Shown one piece after another: positions 1-10,921 of a DNA stretch of 64,000 bases (its first letter is position 1; each line of letters opens with the position of its first letter). Source of the DNA: Anthonomus grandis grandis. Taxonomy: Eukaryota; Arthropoda; Insecta; Coleoptera; Curculionidae. Where the stretch lies: the NCBI RefSeq assembly GCF_022605725.1, contig NC_065551.1, forward strand, positions 23,560,001 to 23,624,000. Reading direction: 5' to 3'. The notes under the pieces are model-generated. The model saw nothing but the letters and a program-made list of their open reading frames with translations. It had not been told where the DNA came from and made no database searches. The position numbers were made by a program, and so were the translations under genes.

Positions 1-53
1 AATGAGATATTTTTTTAAATTTGTCAACGACATGCTGATTTTATGTAAAATAT

Positions 54-1172
54 GTAATATACCGGATTAGGAAGGATGGGCTGACTTTTCACCAAAAATG
101 AAAATGCCAATCTTTTACTCAGGAGTAACAAACACATTTCGATGAGTTAGATGACTCATCATCATCAGACTCTAAAATGTATTTTTTCTTGAGATAAATA
201 TATTAAAATAACAAAACAAATGTCAAAATCAAAAGGTATAACAACATTTAACAAAAGTACAATTAAGTCAAAATTATACGTATTTTTTTATAAAACCTTA
301 CCTTACACTACATAGCTGCAATGTTTGCATAAAAAACAATGATAAAGATTTAAAAAAATTACAAATTGGTACCTAATAGTCACGATATCTAGTTAACGCA
401 GTTAAAACTGAGGTTTTGAAGATTGCATCACAAATATTATCGAGGCTAGGCATAGATTCGTATCAGAGGCAGACACAGAAGTTCTTCATGTTTGTCAGAA
501 AGGCTAAAGGTTGGACCTTCTGGAGATCCTTGAAATTAATAAAGCCAGAACCTGATTTTGTTTGTGTTAATGAACAGACTAATTTTGATAGGAATCTAAA
601 TATTTTTTAACTGCTTAAGTGCACAGAACCTTCCAAATTTAAACAAATAAATAATATCCTTCTCGATAAATACTAATTCATCCCTCTCCCCACCTTTCGT
701 GCTAAACTAATCTTATTTATAACTATTTTTATTTCTCCTAAATGGATTTCTCGCGATGCTATAGTACTCTGTCGACGCTTATTAATAATTCGAGCATGTT
801 TTGCTTTTATCGTGGTAGATTTGTGATCCAATGTTTAAAACCTTAGTTTTAACTGGATTCACTAGATGTCGTGACTTTTACCAATTTATTAATTTTATTA
901 TTCTTATCATTGTTTTTCATGCAAACATTGCAGCTATGTAGTGTAGTATAAATAAAAATTAAAATTATGTATACTTTTGACTTTTAATTGTACTTTCGTA
1001 GTACTTTTTAATTTTGACCTACATACCTTTTATTATTTTAATGTATTTCTTTCAAGAAAAAATTAGACATGATGATGAGTGAACTCATCGAAATACGTTC
1101 CTCTTGACTAAAAGATTGGCATTTTCATTCGTGGAGAATAGTCTTTCCGCCATTCCTAAAACTTTATATTAT
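54..1172. mobile_element. Foldback element with long inverted arms
   Basis: The arms at about 54-417 and 837-1172 are inverted copies of each other. Both carry the blocks gaaaatgccaatctttta, catagctgcaatgtttgcat and cagttaaaact (read from the outside inward), with scattered mismatches and small gaps. The 420-bp centre matches nothing I recognise; a 64-codon frame (416-610, plus) begins at the inner edge of the left arm and shows no known domain. This layout fits a foldback or other long-TIR DNA transposon without its own transposase. No clear target-site duplication was seen. Confidence 0.8.
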
Positions 1173-2107
1173 AGCGACTCTACTTCAAGAACGGACTTAT
1201 CTAATATCTACTTCTTCATATCTGTAAGTAAATATGGTCTTAACAGTAACTCCAATAACTTCAAATAATATACTGGTGACACAAAATAATACCTCTTAAT
1301 TCTATGTGTAACAGAACAACTTCTTAATCCTCCAATTTCCATTGTCCTTCATTTCTTCTTTCTCTTCTGCTAATATACTGTCATAATTTAGAACAGCATC
1401 GGCTTCGTTCTATCACTTACGCCTTTCCTACATTAACAAATTATTAAGCAAGTGTTAACTAAATAGTCAATCAGAGTTTTCGTGTTTTGATTTGGTGAGA
1501 GAAGAATAAGCATCATCAGGCTCACGATAAGAGGCTTTATAATCTAGGCTAATTATTTCAACATCCCAAGAAATCTTTTCTAAACAAAATTAGTTTCTTC
1601 ATTAAAAAAGTTGTAATTAAACGATTTCCCTTTATTTTTTCTCTCATCTTTCTATTTACCTACATGTTCAAATCTCAACCTTGTTTTTAAAGATATGAGC
1701 GTTTTATGCCTGGAAAATTCATTTTTTTACATTCTTTGATTAAGGGGGCCACACCTGATTGAGTCACACATTGATCTGACTATTTCTCTCGACTATTTTG
1801 AGAAACCAGCTATAAGGCCCCCACTACAAAAATCATGGGTGGAAGCTACCTGCAGAAGGTAAGTGCTATTGCCACCAAAATCTCGTATACTATAGAAAAA
1901 CATAAGTGGCCACTTTGCAGGACGAACATTTTACGTTTCTCTATGAATATATATTTTTTTTAACAATAGTTTTTATGATACTAAACAGATAATAGCAGGA
2001 TTTTTGCTATATTATCCTACATTAGAATATATATTGTGAACAAGCATGCTGGTATAGGAATGCCAAATCCAATAGCGGAATAGCAAGCGGTAGTTAAGTC
2101 CAGGTGA
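1173..2107. other. No gene; AT-rich spacer
   Basis: No sustained reading frame or recognisable repeat. A small inverted pair (gggggcc near 1745 and ggccccc near 1819) encloses about 75 bp. Just after it, an ATG at about 1837 opens an eight-codon stretch ending in AAG followed by the donor-like GTAAGT at 1860. That is too short to call an exon. Confidence 0.4.
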
Positions 2108-2725
2108 GAATGCTTAAAACTAAAATAGCATTGCTCAAATGCCAAATTTAAGGACAGCGTGTTCATCAAATCTAGGTTTATACATCAGAAAACATAGACA
2201 ATCTTGAACTTTAATAAAAAAATGCCCATGTAATTATTTTCTTTAACTTATATGGGAAAAGCCTATATTGCATTAAGTATTAGAAAAATATGTGCAATAT
2301 TTCAAAACAAAAGTAGCGTCAGAGATTAGAAGATAAAAACGTATAAAAATTATTTTCACGAATTGAAATAGGTGGAGTTGAAAATGTCAACATTACTATT
2401 ATCTTTTCTTAAATACGAATTCTATTGAATGACTTGGTTATTATAAATTATTCTATCAAATATTTTTATACACAAACCTCTTAATAAGAAATTAGTTTTT
2501 CTTTACTGTCTTATATGAGCATAAAAAGCAAGGATGAATATAGATCATTCTGCCATTGAACTCAGCAAATTTGATTAAAGAAGGAAGGACTTGGATGGTA
2601 GAATGGTAAATGGATGTTAAATCCAGAACAGATTCTTACCGTTTATGACCATGCTAAAATTTAATTCTGTAGATTTTTTCCTAATTAGCTGTTCAAATTT
2701 TCCAAATTCAGAATCAGAATGAATT
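2108..2725. repeat. Degenerate repeat family, copy 1
   Basis: Shares a long ordered series of blocks with 4070-5470: aaatctaggtttatacat, tatatgggaaaagc, tgtgcaatatttcaaaac, gcgtcagagatta, ctgtcttatatgagca and gctaaaatt. All three copies have drifted by substitution and small indels. No protein-coding signal was seen, so it looks like non-coding repeat DNA, either an old satellite or a non-autonomous element. Confidence 0.7.
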
Positions 2726-3299
2726 TTTTTTCTAATTTTATGCAAAAATCACATACCCATTAAAGATTGATATACTTATATCCATGAACGTCGTCGAACC
2801 CAGGTCAGAACATTTGAAAATTCGATTCCTGAATTGATATCGGTCGGATTATAAAATCATTATCTTCTGATATAGCTAATAAGATATAAAAATAGGATCC
2901 ATTAAATAATTAAATTTAAAGGCTGTGTCATTTAAAGTGGAAATATTTCATAACGTTGCATATTATTATTTGTAGAGTTTTTTATACGTCTTAGGATTCC
3001 AGATTTATTTTTTGTACAATTAGAGACTATGACAATACGTTACACAGGCATTTAATATTAAACTTTGACGAGTACCAAGCTATTGAATAAAATAGAAGGC
3101 ATGTAAAAGAATATTAATTATTTCAGTCGTTTTCTTTTTTTTAAAACAAGATTAAAGTGATAACTTTGTTAAAGAGGTCCAATTAATTAATATGTAAAAA
3201 TTAAAAAAGCAGCTTTTTTGGATAAAAATTCATTTAAAAACTTGGTTGCTACAAAGCTAACAGTATATTCAATCAACACTACATCAACAATCTACTTCA
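2726..3299. other. No gene; AT-rich spacer
   Basis: Low-complexity AT-rich sequence with no open frame, no clear repeat and no RNA-gene signal that I can see. Confidence 0.4.
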
Positions 3300-3600
3300 T
3301 ATTTTAGTTATTCAGCACTTCATAGACTCCATAGTTTTTTCTTACACCTTTGAAGTTTGTGATATTAATAAGACTTTTGATTGCGTTGACCATGAACTTT
3401 GCTAATGAAGGTTGTGCGTATTGGAATGGATAGATCATACTATGGCTTCAGGTGGTTCATTTTGAAAATACATACAAATTATTTCAGGAGTAGGATTATT
3501 TTAAAAACCGTTACATTACATTTCTTTATACAAAAAAAATTCCTTGCTCACTGGCACAGACTCTACTATCTACCAGCACCAAAGTAAATCAATTCAATAT
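3300..3600 (+). pseudogene. LINE reverse transcriptase scrap
   Basis: Around 3358-3405 the plus strand reads DINKTFDCVDHEL, the conserved SKAFDxVDHxxL block of Jockey/CR1-type non-LTR reverse transcriptases. It is followed in other frames by residues resembling the GI...WF.SYL..R block (YGFRWFILKIHTNYFRSRI). Frameshifts separate the blocks and no catalytic YADD motif is present. The piece is short and dead. Family assignment beyond non-LTR retrotransposon is not possible. Confidence 0.6.
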
Positions 3601-4069
3601 AAAAGCAATTCTAGTAAATTTGATCAGCCTTTATGAAAAAATCAATCTATAAGACTAGTAAATTATGTCTACAAGATTCTGGGCTATTGGCTCAAATGGG
3701 ATGTCTGTGTAGAACTGAATTTTTGACTATAAAATCTTATTTGAACAAAAAGTGTATTTTTATTATATAGGAGTACAATTTTATTAGAAATACTAGCTTT
3801 TGGATAAAAAACTTAGGAAGACCCCTCTTTCTGAACTAGAAAATGGACATTCTTCCAAGAATCAATTAACAATTTTTTAAGTGAAAATTATTACCAGATT
3901 TAACATAATTTTTCAAGACCAAACCATAATTTTTATAAGCTTTTAAGGCTTGTCCCTAAAACAAAAGATACATTTATTTTGTCAGATGTCCAGCGCGGTT
4001 TCTAAATAAATCATTTGGAAATAAATATTAAATATGAGAGGTCTTTATTTGAGATAAAAAACTTGGTTA
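3601..4069. other. No gene; AT-rich spacer
   Basis: No frame or domain found between the LINE scrap and the second repeat copy. Confidence 0.4.
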
Positions 4070-4719
4070 TTAAATTTGGAGAATGGTAAGCATGTTTGGC
4101 ATTTTCAAAGAAAAAAAAAGATCTTACGTTAAGAAATAAAGTCAAAATTGACGAAAACAATGAATACAATACAATAGATATATGCTGTATTTAATAAAGC
4201 TTCATTGAATCAACCAGAGAGCTTTATAGAAGTCTTAAAATACCCTTACTTAAATGCCAAATTCAATGAAGTATTGGAAAAATATACGAAATATTTCAAA
4301 ACATATTAAAACACAAGCAGCATCAGAGATTAGTAGATAAAAGATAAAAAAATAACTTTTTGGTATTAATATAGAAAAACGGCAACATTTCCATTATCTT
4401 TTATGGATATATATAGGATACGAATGCTACGAATGATTTTATTTAATCACTTTTTGGTTATTGTAAATTCTTCTACCAACATATCTTTATCCAAAAACCT
4501 CTAAATAAAAAATTATTTTTTCCCTACACTGTCTTATATGAGTATAAGAGGTGTGGATGAACCTGTCATTGAACTCAGCACTGAACCATATTTAATTAAC
4601 TTTTATAAAAAAAAACAAACCTTAAGAAAGAAGGGTAGAATTTGATGGCACAATGGTAAGTGGTTATTAAACCCAGACTCGATTATTACGTTTTATGGTC
4701 GTGCTAAAATTCAGTTCTC
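4070..4719. repeat. Degenerate repeat family, copy 2
   Basis: Begins with a block also found at the end of copy 3 (ggagaatg...tttgacattttcaaa-like), then ctgtatttaataaagcttca, and runs parallel to copies 1 and 3. It lacks the aaatctaggtttatacat part. The gctgtatttaataaa marker recurs near 4180, 4750 and 5555, so copies 2 and 3 lie head to tail with unequal unit lengths. Confidence 0.7.
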
Positions 4720-5470
4720 TTGAATCGACGCAATCAATTAATAGATACGCTGTATTTAATAAAGCTTCAGACGTGCTAGAATATCATTGCTGAAATGACA
4801 AATTCAATGATAGAATGACAACCAAATCTAGGTTTATACATTAGAAAACATAGATATTCAACTTTTATAAAAAAATGCACATGTAATTATTTTCTTTAAA
4901 TTATATGGGAAAAGCTAATATCCATCAAGTATTGGATAAATATGTGCAATATTTCAAAACATTAAAACAGAAGCAGCGTCAGAGATTAGGAGATAAGAAT
5001 GTATAACAATTATTTTCTAAAATTAATATAGGTGAGATTGAAAATGTCACCATTACGAACTCTATTAAATAAATTCACTTAATAACTTTTTGGTTATTAT
5101 AGATTATTTTACCAACGTAGCATTATCATTATTTTTTGTTAAATACGAACTGTATTAGATAATTATATTTAATCGCTGCTTGCTATTAATATAGATTATT
5201 ATACAAAACTATCTTCATTCTAAAACCAACAAATAAAAAAATAACTTTCCTCGACTGATGAACATGGAGCACCCAAGCAAATTTGATTAGATCTTCTGAA
5301 AAACTCAATCCTTAAGAAAGGAGGACTGAATTGGATAACAGATTGGTAAATGAACATTAAATCCAGATCAGATTGTTCCCTACCTTTAATGGCAATGCTA
5401 AAATTCAATTCTTTAGATTTTTTTATTAAACCATCCAATTTAACCGATTAAAAAAGAATGTTATTCAATA
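4720..5470. repeat. Degenerate repeat family, copy 3
   Basis: Head-to-tail neighbour of copy 2 and the closest match to copy 1 over 4790-5040. An internal stretch around 5060-5220 repeats short blocks (ttggttattatagattat, ggttattaatatagattat), suggesting a further small duplication. No coding signal was seen. Confidence 0.7.
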
Positions 5471-5793
5471 TGGAGAATGTTCTATTTGTTTGACATTTTC
5501 AAAAAAATGTATATAAACTTATAAAAAATCGAAGTTCGAAACAATCAATAGAAACCCTGTATTTAATAAATATTTCATCGAATATACTAGACAACCTTTA
5601 CGCTTTTACTATATCACGTAAAACAATGTAAAAGTTTTATTAAACCGGAATTAAATCTACATGATCGATAGTGTGTTTATAGCCACTAGGTGAGATCAAT
5701 TTAATCTAAAACATTTATTATATTTCGATAAAAGTGTGTTGTACGTTTTTAATAGACAACAACTAACAGTATAGGAATTCTCATAGAGAACTA
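5471..5793. other. Start of a further repeat unit, then spacer
   Basis: The marker ctgtatttaataaatatttc near 5555 shows that another copy of the same family begins here and stops after about 60 bp. The remainder to 5793 has no gene. Confidence 0.45.
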
Positions 5794-6180
5794 TAATTGT
5801 CGTCTTCCGCAGCTCGTTAATCATAGTAAACAATGCTGCTCGCAGCGCAGCTCAAGCAAATATTAAATCAGGAAACCCGCAGCTATAGATACACGTATAT
5901 TATATACCTGCGAGGGTAAAAGTTCTTGTTCCCAGTTTCTCGGGAAATGTTTTCTAGAAACATTTCCGATGAGAGATAAAAAGCAAATGGGTTTCCTGGC
6001 GAGGTAAATTATAAGTTGGGGAGCTGAGAAACCGTCCGAAAAAGACATTTTGGAATACGTAGATGCAGATTTCTAAGGCAAAAAGGCGCTTTTTCGATTT
6101 ATTTTAGCTTTGCTATCTGAAAGAGTTCTTTTGTTGTAATTTTTGCAATGCAAATTTGAAAAAAAACCATCTCACGTCTG
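5794..6180. repeat. 387-bp direct repeat, left copy
   Basis: Matches 8974-9360 in the same orientation, including cagctcgttaat, acccgcagctatagatacac, gtatattatatacc, aaaaagacatttt and ttgcaatgcaaatttgaaaa. Start and end are both offset by 3180 bp, so the copies are about equal in length despite many substitutions. No reading frame is shared, so it is probably non-coding. The pair flanks the mariner at 7078-8734. Confidence 0.8.
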
Positions 6181-7077
6181 CATTAGAATAAGATTTCGTT
6201 TCCAATATCTTTTACCAATAAAACTTAGTTATAGCAAAACTGGTTTTACATTCTCGATTCTGTTTTTAAAACCTTATTTAAAGACTCAAGTAATTCAAAA
6301 CATTCACCACATTTTGATCGGTATGAAAACGTGTATTTTAATGGAAAATAAGGGAGCATGTAAGTATTGCGTAACGCGCGAGAAGCCATAGGGGAGATCA
6401 GGCTGAACATTATTGTGTTTTACAGGAAGGAGGTTACGTAACGCAAAGATTTCTCAAAAGTTCTCCCGCGCATACTTCATTTCAGTGTGGACTTTTCTTC
6501 AAATTTTTTAAGATAAAATTCATAAAAACTGAGACAGATGGACGGCCGAATAAAAATTCGCGATATTGAAAAGTGAGGAATAACGCAGTTCAATATTTCT
6601 TAAAATACAATTTGGATGCTTGTTACGGGCACAGTGTAACTAAGTCCTTTAATTCAGACAAAGACCCTTATGTAACGCCGCACAACGGTGAAATGAGCTA
6701 CTTTGCGTTGTTAACACTAACAACAGAAGAGAATTTTAGAGATATCGAATGACGTGAAAGAGACGACGTTGATCAAAGGACTGTGACTACTCATGATTCA
6801 TCCTCTGTAGCTTCGAGTCTTCCAATCACGGATGAAACAGAATGCCAGTATAATAAAAATTAATTATCTTACACATAACCAATGAAGGATGTTTATTAGT
6901 AATGGTAAACTGTACTACAAACAAAATATAAGAGTTCCAGTCTTCGAACTCTAATAAGTCCAAATCGTTTAGCGAAAGTTGGAATAACAGTTCCCATAAG
7001 AATTATTGTAATAGCCGTTACACAAGTATGTATTAGTCTTTTAACAACATCGAAACTTTCATGAAAAACAAAGTATA
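6181..7077. other. Spacer with GTAACGC-type repeats
   Basis: No gene. Several copies of a gcgtaacgc / gttacgtaacgc motif lie at about 6369-6445, and similar motifs recur on the other side of the mariner at about 8825-8890, where a run of G is also present. This suggests the ends of an older unrecognised DNA element into which the mariner inserted. It is weak evidence, because the two sides align only over the short motifs. Confidence 0.3.
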
Positions 7078-8734
7078 CAGTGCGGCTCTTAATTGTGTCC
7101 CTCCCCTCTTATCTTTTGACTGCGTTTATATAAAAATTTGAAATTTGGCACACAGGAACCTAAATACTACTTCTTGGTCCCTAGCTTATTTTGCAAAATT
7201 TTAAAATGGCGGCGGAACTCGGATTATTTTTCGTATTTTTATTTCCATTTAAAATAATTAGGCTTTTGTCAGGTAACACAGAAATGTAAAGAAATGCAAA
7301 AGATGTTGAAAATGTGCATCATTAACTTCAAAATAGCAAAGTATTCTATTGGAGAACTCATCACGAACATTTTCGAAAGTAGCAACATCAATATTGCGAC
7401 ATGCATCAATTATTCTTTGCCGTAGATCGAAGATAGAATCTTGATGGGTGACGTAGACTTTTTGTTTCAAGTAGCCCCATAAAAAAAGTCCAGAAGTGTA
7501 AGATCGGGCGACCTGACTCGCCACTCGGTAGGCCGTCGACGACCAATCCACCGATTAAGGTAAGTATTAGTAGGGCATCCATCGATTAAAAATTTATGTC
7601 GATTAAGAAAATATTCTCTAACATTTCTGCTAAAGTAAGGCGGTGCCCCATCTTGTTGAAAAACTGCTTTCAACTCAAATTCTTGTCTTCAATCATTTCA
7701 AGCACAAGTGGTTCTACTACATTTTTCAACATATTTAAATAAAGGTACTTGGTGTGAAATTTTGGCCTAAAAAGAGAGGTCCAACAATATGATTCCACCG
7801 ATTTTTTTTTCTGGGTATTGTGTGTGTGTTTCGCGAAATATGTGGACATCTACGTCGCTCCAGTAACGGACATTTTGTCTATGAACATTACCATTCAGCA
7901 CTGGAACAAATGTTCTTCACATAAGCAGGCTGGCACTATTCTCTCTTAATTCTTTTTTAAGTTCCCTTTTCACAGTAGCAGAAGATACATCACAAATGTA
8001 ACCAACTGTGAAATTTCACCGAAGTTTCCTGTTGCGGAACTCTTACCATAGCTGCTATAATATCCATCTATTTTTCTTCTGGATAGCTGGGACGCCCCTG
8101 GATTCTTCCTACTGGCAACACTACCCGTCACAGTAAATTTCTGAATTAGGTCGCGAATTTAGTCGACATACTGGACGGTCAGAAAAGCGAACATTAAAAA
8201 TTATTTCCGCCTCATGAACATTACGATAGCCACCGTAAATGAAAATCGTTTAATTTTTTTTAGTATTATTTTTGTTTTAAGATATTGGTGAACAAAATAA
8301 GTTTTTGTGTGAAACAGTCACTTTTATAATAATAATGTGACATTGACATAAACAAAAAGTACGAACTCGACAAACAACAACATACCTACAAACGAATTAC
8401 ATCTGAAGAAGTGTAGTAAAGAAAATAAAAATAAATAAAATTGCGAAAAATAAAATTTTGAAAGCTGACATTTTGCTATGGGTAAAAGTAATGACATAAT
8501 ATTCTAGAACCATAAAGCATTCAGTGGGAGCTTTCAAATGATATATCGCATGACCCCTCTTTCTATTTAATTTTATTTTTCACAAGCGTCCCGCCGCCAT
8601 TTTGAAGTTTTGCAAAATGAGCGAGGGACCAAAAAGTAGTATTTAGATTGCTAACGAAAGGTGCCAAATTTCAAATTTTTATATAAACGCATTCAAAAGA
8701 TAAGAGGGGGATACAATTATTAAGAGCCGCACTG
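7078..8734 (-). mobile_element. Mariner-like element with 140-bp terminal inverted repeats
   Basis: Outer ends read CAGTGCGGCTCTTAAT on both sides and are flanked by TA, the mariner target site. The inverted repeats run at 7078-7218 and 8588-8734, with shared blocks such as atataaaaatttgaaatttggcac and aaaatggcggcgg. Such arms are far longer than the roughly 30 bp of classical mariners. The interior carries a minus-strand transposase pseudogene (7258-8225). The insertion lies between the two 387-bp repeats. Confidence 0.9.
7258..8225 (-). pseudogene. Mariner-like transposase, frameshifted
   Basis: Broken DDE-type transposase that would have catalysed cut-and-paste movement of the surrounding element. 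Read on the minus strand, pieces occur in order: a helix-turn-helix linker with GRPSYPEEK (near 8100), NRQNVRYWSDVDVH with the first acidic residue (near 7860), QQDGAPPYF with the second Asp (near 7650), WIGRR, RSPDLTLLDFF with the third Asp (near 7505), then WGYLKQKVYVTHQ and a C-terminal stretch to 7258. A one-base deletion inside LDFF/WGYLK breaks the frame at about 7480, and there are several earlier shifts and stops, for example after RELKKELREN. All three acidic positions are still legible. The block between QDGAPP and SPDL is longer than the usual 34-36 residues, apparently through a small duplication or insertion. Confidence 0.85.
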
Positions 8735-8973
8735 TATACTGATAAATTTTGGATCACATAAGGTAATATTCAACGAAAATCACTTCACGAAACACTATAA
8801 AGCTAGACTAATAAAAAAAATTATGCGTTAGGTAACGCACCAAGGGGGGGTGAGAAGATTTGTCTGTTTGGTATAATGCGTTACGAAGAAGGGCGAGGGA
8901 GTCGAAATTCCTAAAAAGTGTATTACGTATTAAACGCCCCTTAAATACTAATATACGAATCTTCGTACAAAAA
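8735..8973. other. Right flank of the mariner
   Basis: Continuation of the host sequence interrupted by the mariner. It carries the motifs gcgttaggtaacgc and aatgcgttacg, mirroring those at 6369-6445. No gene. Confidence 0.35.
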
Positions 8974-9360
8974 AATTGTCTTCATCCACAGCTCGTTAAT
9001 TATGGTAGGTAAATAATGTTGCTCTCAGGTCAGCTTAAGCAAATATTTAATCCGGAAAACCCGCAGCTATAGATACACGTATATTATATACCCACAAAAG
9101 TTTTCCCCTCCGGTTACTTATGTAATGTAAATTTTTCCAGAAACTATTTTCAAAGAGAGATAAAATGCAAATAGGGTTTCTTGACGATGTAAATTATAAC
9201 TTGGGAGATCCGAGAAGGCGGCCGAAAAAGACATTTTAGAATACGTAAATGCAGATTTCTGAGGTAGAAAAGACGCTTTTTGGACTTATTTTAGCTGTAC
9301 TAGCTAAAAGGCTTCTTTTATTGTAATTTATGCAATGCAAATTTGAAAATGACCCACGTC
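8974..9360. repeat. 387-bp direct repeat, right copy
   Basis: Second copy of the block at 5794-6180, same orientation, offset 3180 bp. Subtracting the 1657-bp mariner, the two copies would have been about 1.5 kb apart before that insertion. Confidence 0.8.
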
Positions 9361-9667
9361 TTATATACGTATATTTTTAAAATAAAACTTTCAGAAATTG
9401 AAGTAAATCGAGAGATAGCTCTTTTCTACATTGGCAAATTTTGTGATTTTATAAGTTGAAAATTTCGCTAAATATGGAGAGAAAAGCAACAAAGTAAAGG
9501 TTTATACACCACTATAAAATTTAATGCTGCTTCCCCTCAACTTTACTAAAGTTTTCTTAATTAACTGCTATAAAAGTTGTTTTATTTGGAGAAGGCAGAC
9601 GTTTCTTAGTTGTTCGCCCTTCTTGATTAGCTTCTGAAAAAAAACCAGGAAAATATTTTAAATATCA
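9361..9667. other. Spacer downstream of the small gene
   Basis: No gene. It contains a T/G-rich stretch on the minus strand just past the poly(A) signal of the 9684-10008 gene, where cleavage would be expected. Confidence 0.35.
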
Positions 9668-9673
9668 TTTATT
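9668..9673 (-). terminator. Poly(A) signal of the small two-exon gene
   Basis: AATAAA on the minus strand begins 10 bases past the TAA stop, followed about 20-30 bases later by a T-rich tract. The spacing fits a functional cleavage and polyadenylation site, with a very short 3' UTR. Confidence 0.6.
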
Positions 9674-9683
9674 GGCAGAATAT

Positions 9684-10008
9684 TTAGCCAAGTTTTGGAT
9701 CTACGTTATGACCCTCAGTATCGGGAGCACCGTGATAATTAAAATCGTAAAAAATTGGCTCATCTTGCTGGTACCAAAAGATTATCGTGATAGAGAGCAT
9801 GGCGATAAAGAAGGGTACTGTCACAAATAAGACGTAAGTCAAAGCCCTAAAATTATTGAAGTATTGATAGTAAATGCAATTTATTCAAACTGATGGCTTA
9901 CCTAGACAAGTCGCTTGGACTTAGTTTTTCCCTACTGAGACCCTTCGATTTTTCATCTTTAGGTTTGATCTTATTGTTTGATGGATATCTAATTTTACTT
10001 TTTGCCAT
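9684..10008 (-). CDS. Small single-pass membrane protein, two exons
   Basis: Exon 1 is 9902-10008 and exon 2 is 9684-9846. They join through a 55-bp intron with GTAAGC at the donor and ATTTTAG at the acceptor, and the split codon is AG|G (Arg36). The product has 89 residues, starting MAKSKIRYPSNNK. Residues 1-36 are rich in Lys and Arg and have no signal peptide. Residues 38-60 (LTYVLFVTVPFFIAMLSITI and on to FW) form one hydrophobic helix. Residues 61-89 are acidic and polar and end in DPKLG. The basic N-terminus suggests that this side faces the cytosol or mitochondrial matrix. There is no internal stop, the splice sites are consensus and an AATAAA follows the stop, so I take it as a live gene. 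I do not recognise the family; a small integral membrane protein of ER or mitochondria is a guess. A palindromic transposon ends 87 bp upstream of the ATG, so the promoter is either very short or lies within or beyond that element. Confidence 0.75.
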
Positions 10009-10094
10009 ATTTACGAATGTTTTGACAGAATAACTTTATGAAGTTAATAGGTATGCGTCATCGAATATCAGTAGAGGTTAACGGTGAACATATA

Positions 10095-10919
10095 CAAGGT
10101 GTTTGCATTCAACTGGTCAACAATGCTAGAGTATTATACACGAACCATAGAGAAGCAGTTTGAGATAGGATGGTCGGAAGTGCGTGGTTTCACAACTACA
10201 GGTTGTTAAAATTTATCTAAAAAATCGAATTGTTCCCTCTGTATTAAAAACGCTTTTAGAGATTTTAATGAAATTTTTTTAGAGTTTTTTAAAATTTATT
10301 TAAGTTTTAAATAACAGGTGGTAAGGCAACTTTTTGAGGAAGTACAGGTGATTTGACTTCTCCAGCGACGGACTTGTAGCTTATGTGTTTTAACTTTTTT
10401 GGAAAAAAAGGTACGCCACTGTTTTTATTTTTTTTTAAACACTATTATTTTTTAACAAAAAAAGAGCACTTGAATTTTTCCGCTCCGATTCAGTTTTCGT
10501 AAAAAAAAAATAAATCCATACAAGGGTCATTTACTTTTATTCCCCGAAATTGTTCGTTCCAGCTAGTTTTTCATTGTAATATCGATGGAATTAAAAAAAA
10601 TAAAAAGTGGGTTCGGTTTTTGTTAGGTTTAGTATCGTAGCACACTTTCGTATTTTTACGGTATGGCAAGAAACTATTTTTAGGAGATACCATACCTAAA
10701 AAAATTTTAAACCTAAAAATTTCAATAAAATCGCTAAAAGCGTTTGTAATCGCTAAAAGCGAGAAGGAAAATTTTAATTTTACCTTAAAAAATTCCAGAT
10801 CCTACAACATCCTATGTTTTGGAAATGAAGAATTGCCGAGCATCGGTGTCCTGACTCAAACTATTTCTCTTTGGTTCCTGTATATAATCTAGCATTTTTG
10901 ACTAATTGCACACACCCTG
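10095..10919. mobile_element. Palindromic TA-flanked element (mariner-derived foldback)
   Basis: Ends read CAAGGTGTTTGCA and, on the other strand, CAGGGTGTGTGCA, each flanked by TA. The arms (about 10095-10300 and 10700-10919) share aatgctaga, aacca.agagaa.agtttgag and aacgcttttag.gatttta. Terminal sequence and TA flanks fit a non-autonomous relative of mariner. No transposase frame remains in the middle. It sits directly upstream of the small gene at 9684-10008. Confidence 0.75.
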
Positions 10920-10921
10920 TA

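Noticed and set aside
6143..6391. 82-codon frame, plus strand
   Set aside because: Begins in the 387-bp direct repeat and is not kept in the other copy; no domain.
10095..10919. Inverted repeats read as a miRNA precursor
   Set aside because: The arms are over 200 bp with TA flanks and transposon-type ends; far too long and better explained as a mobile element.
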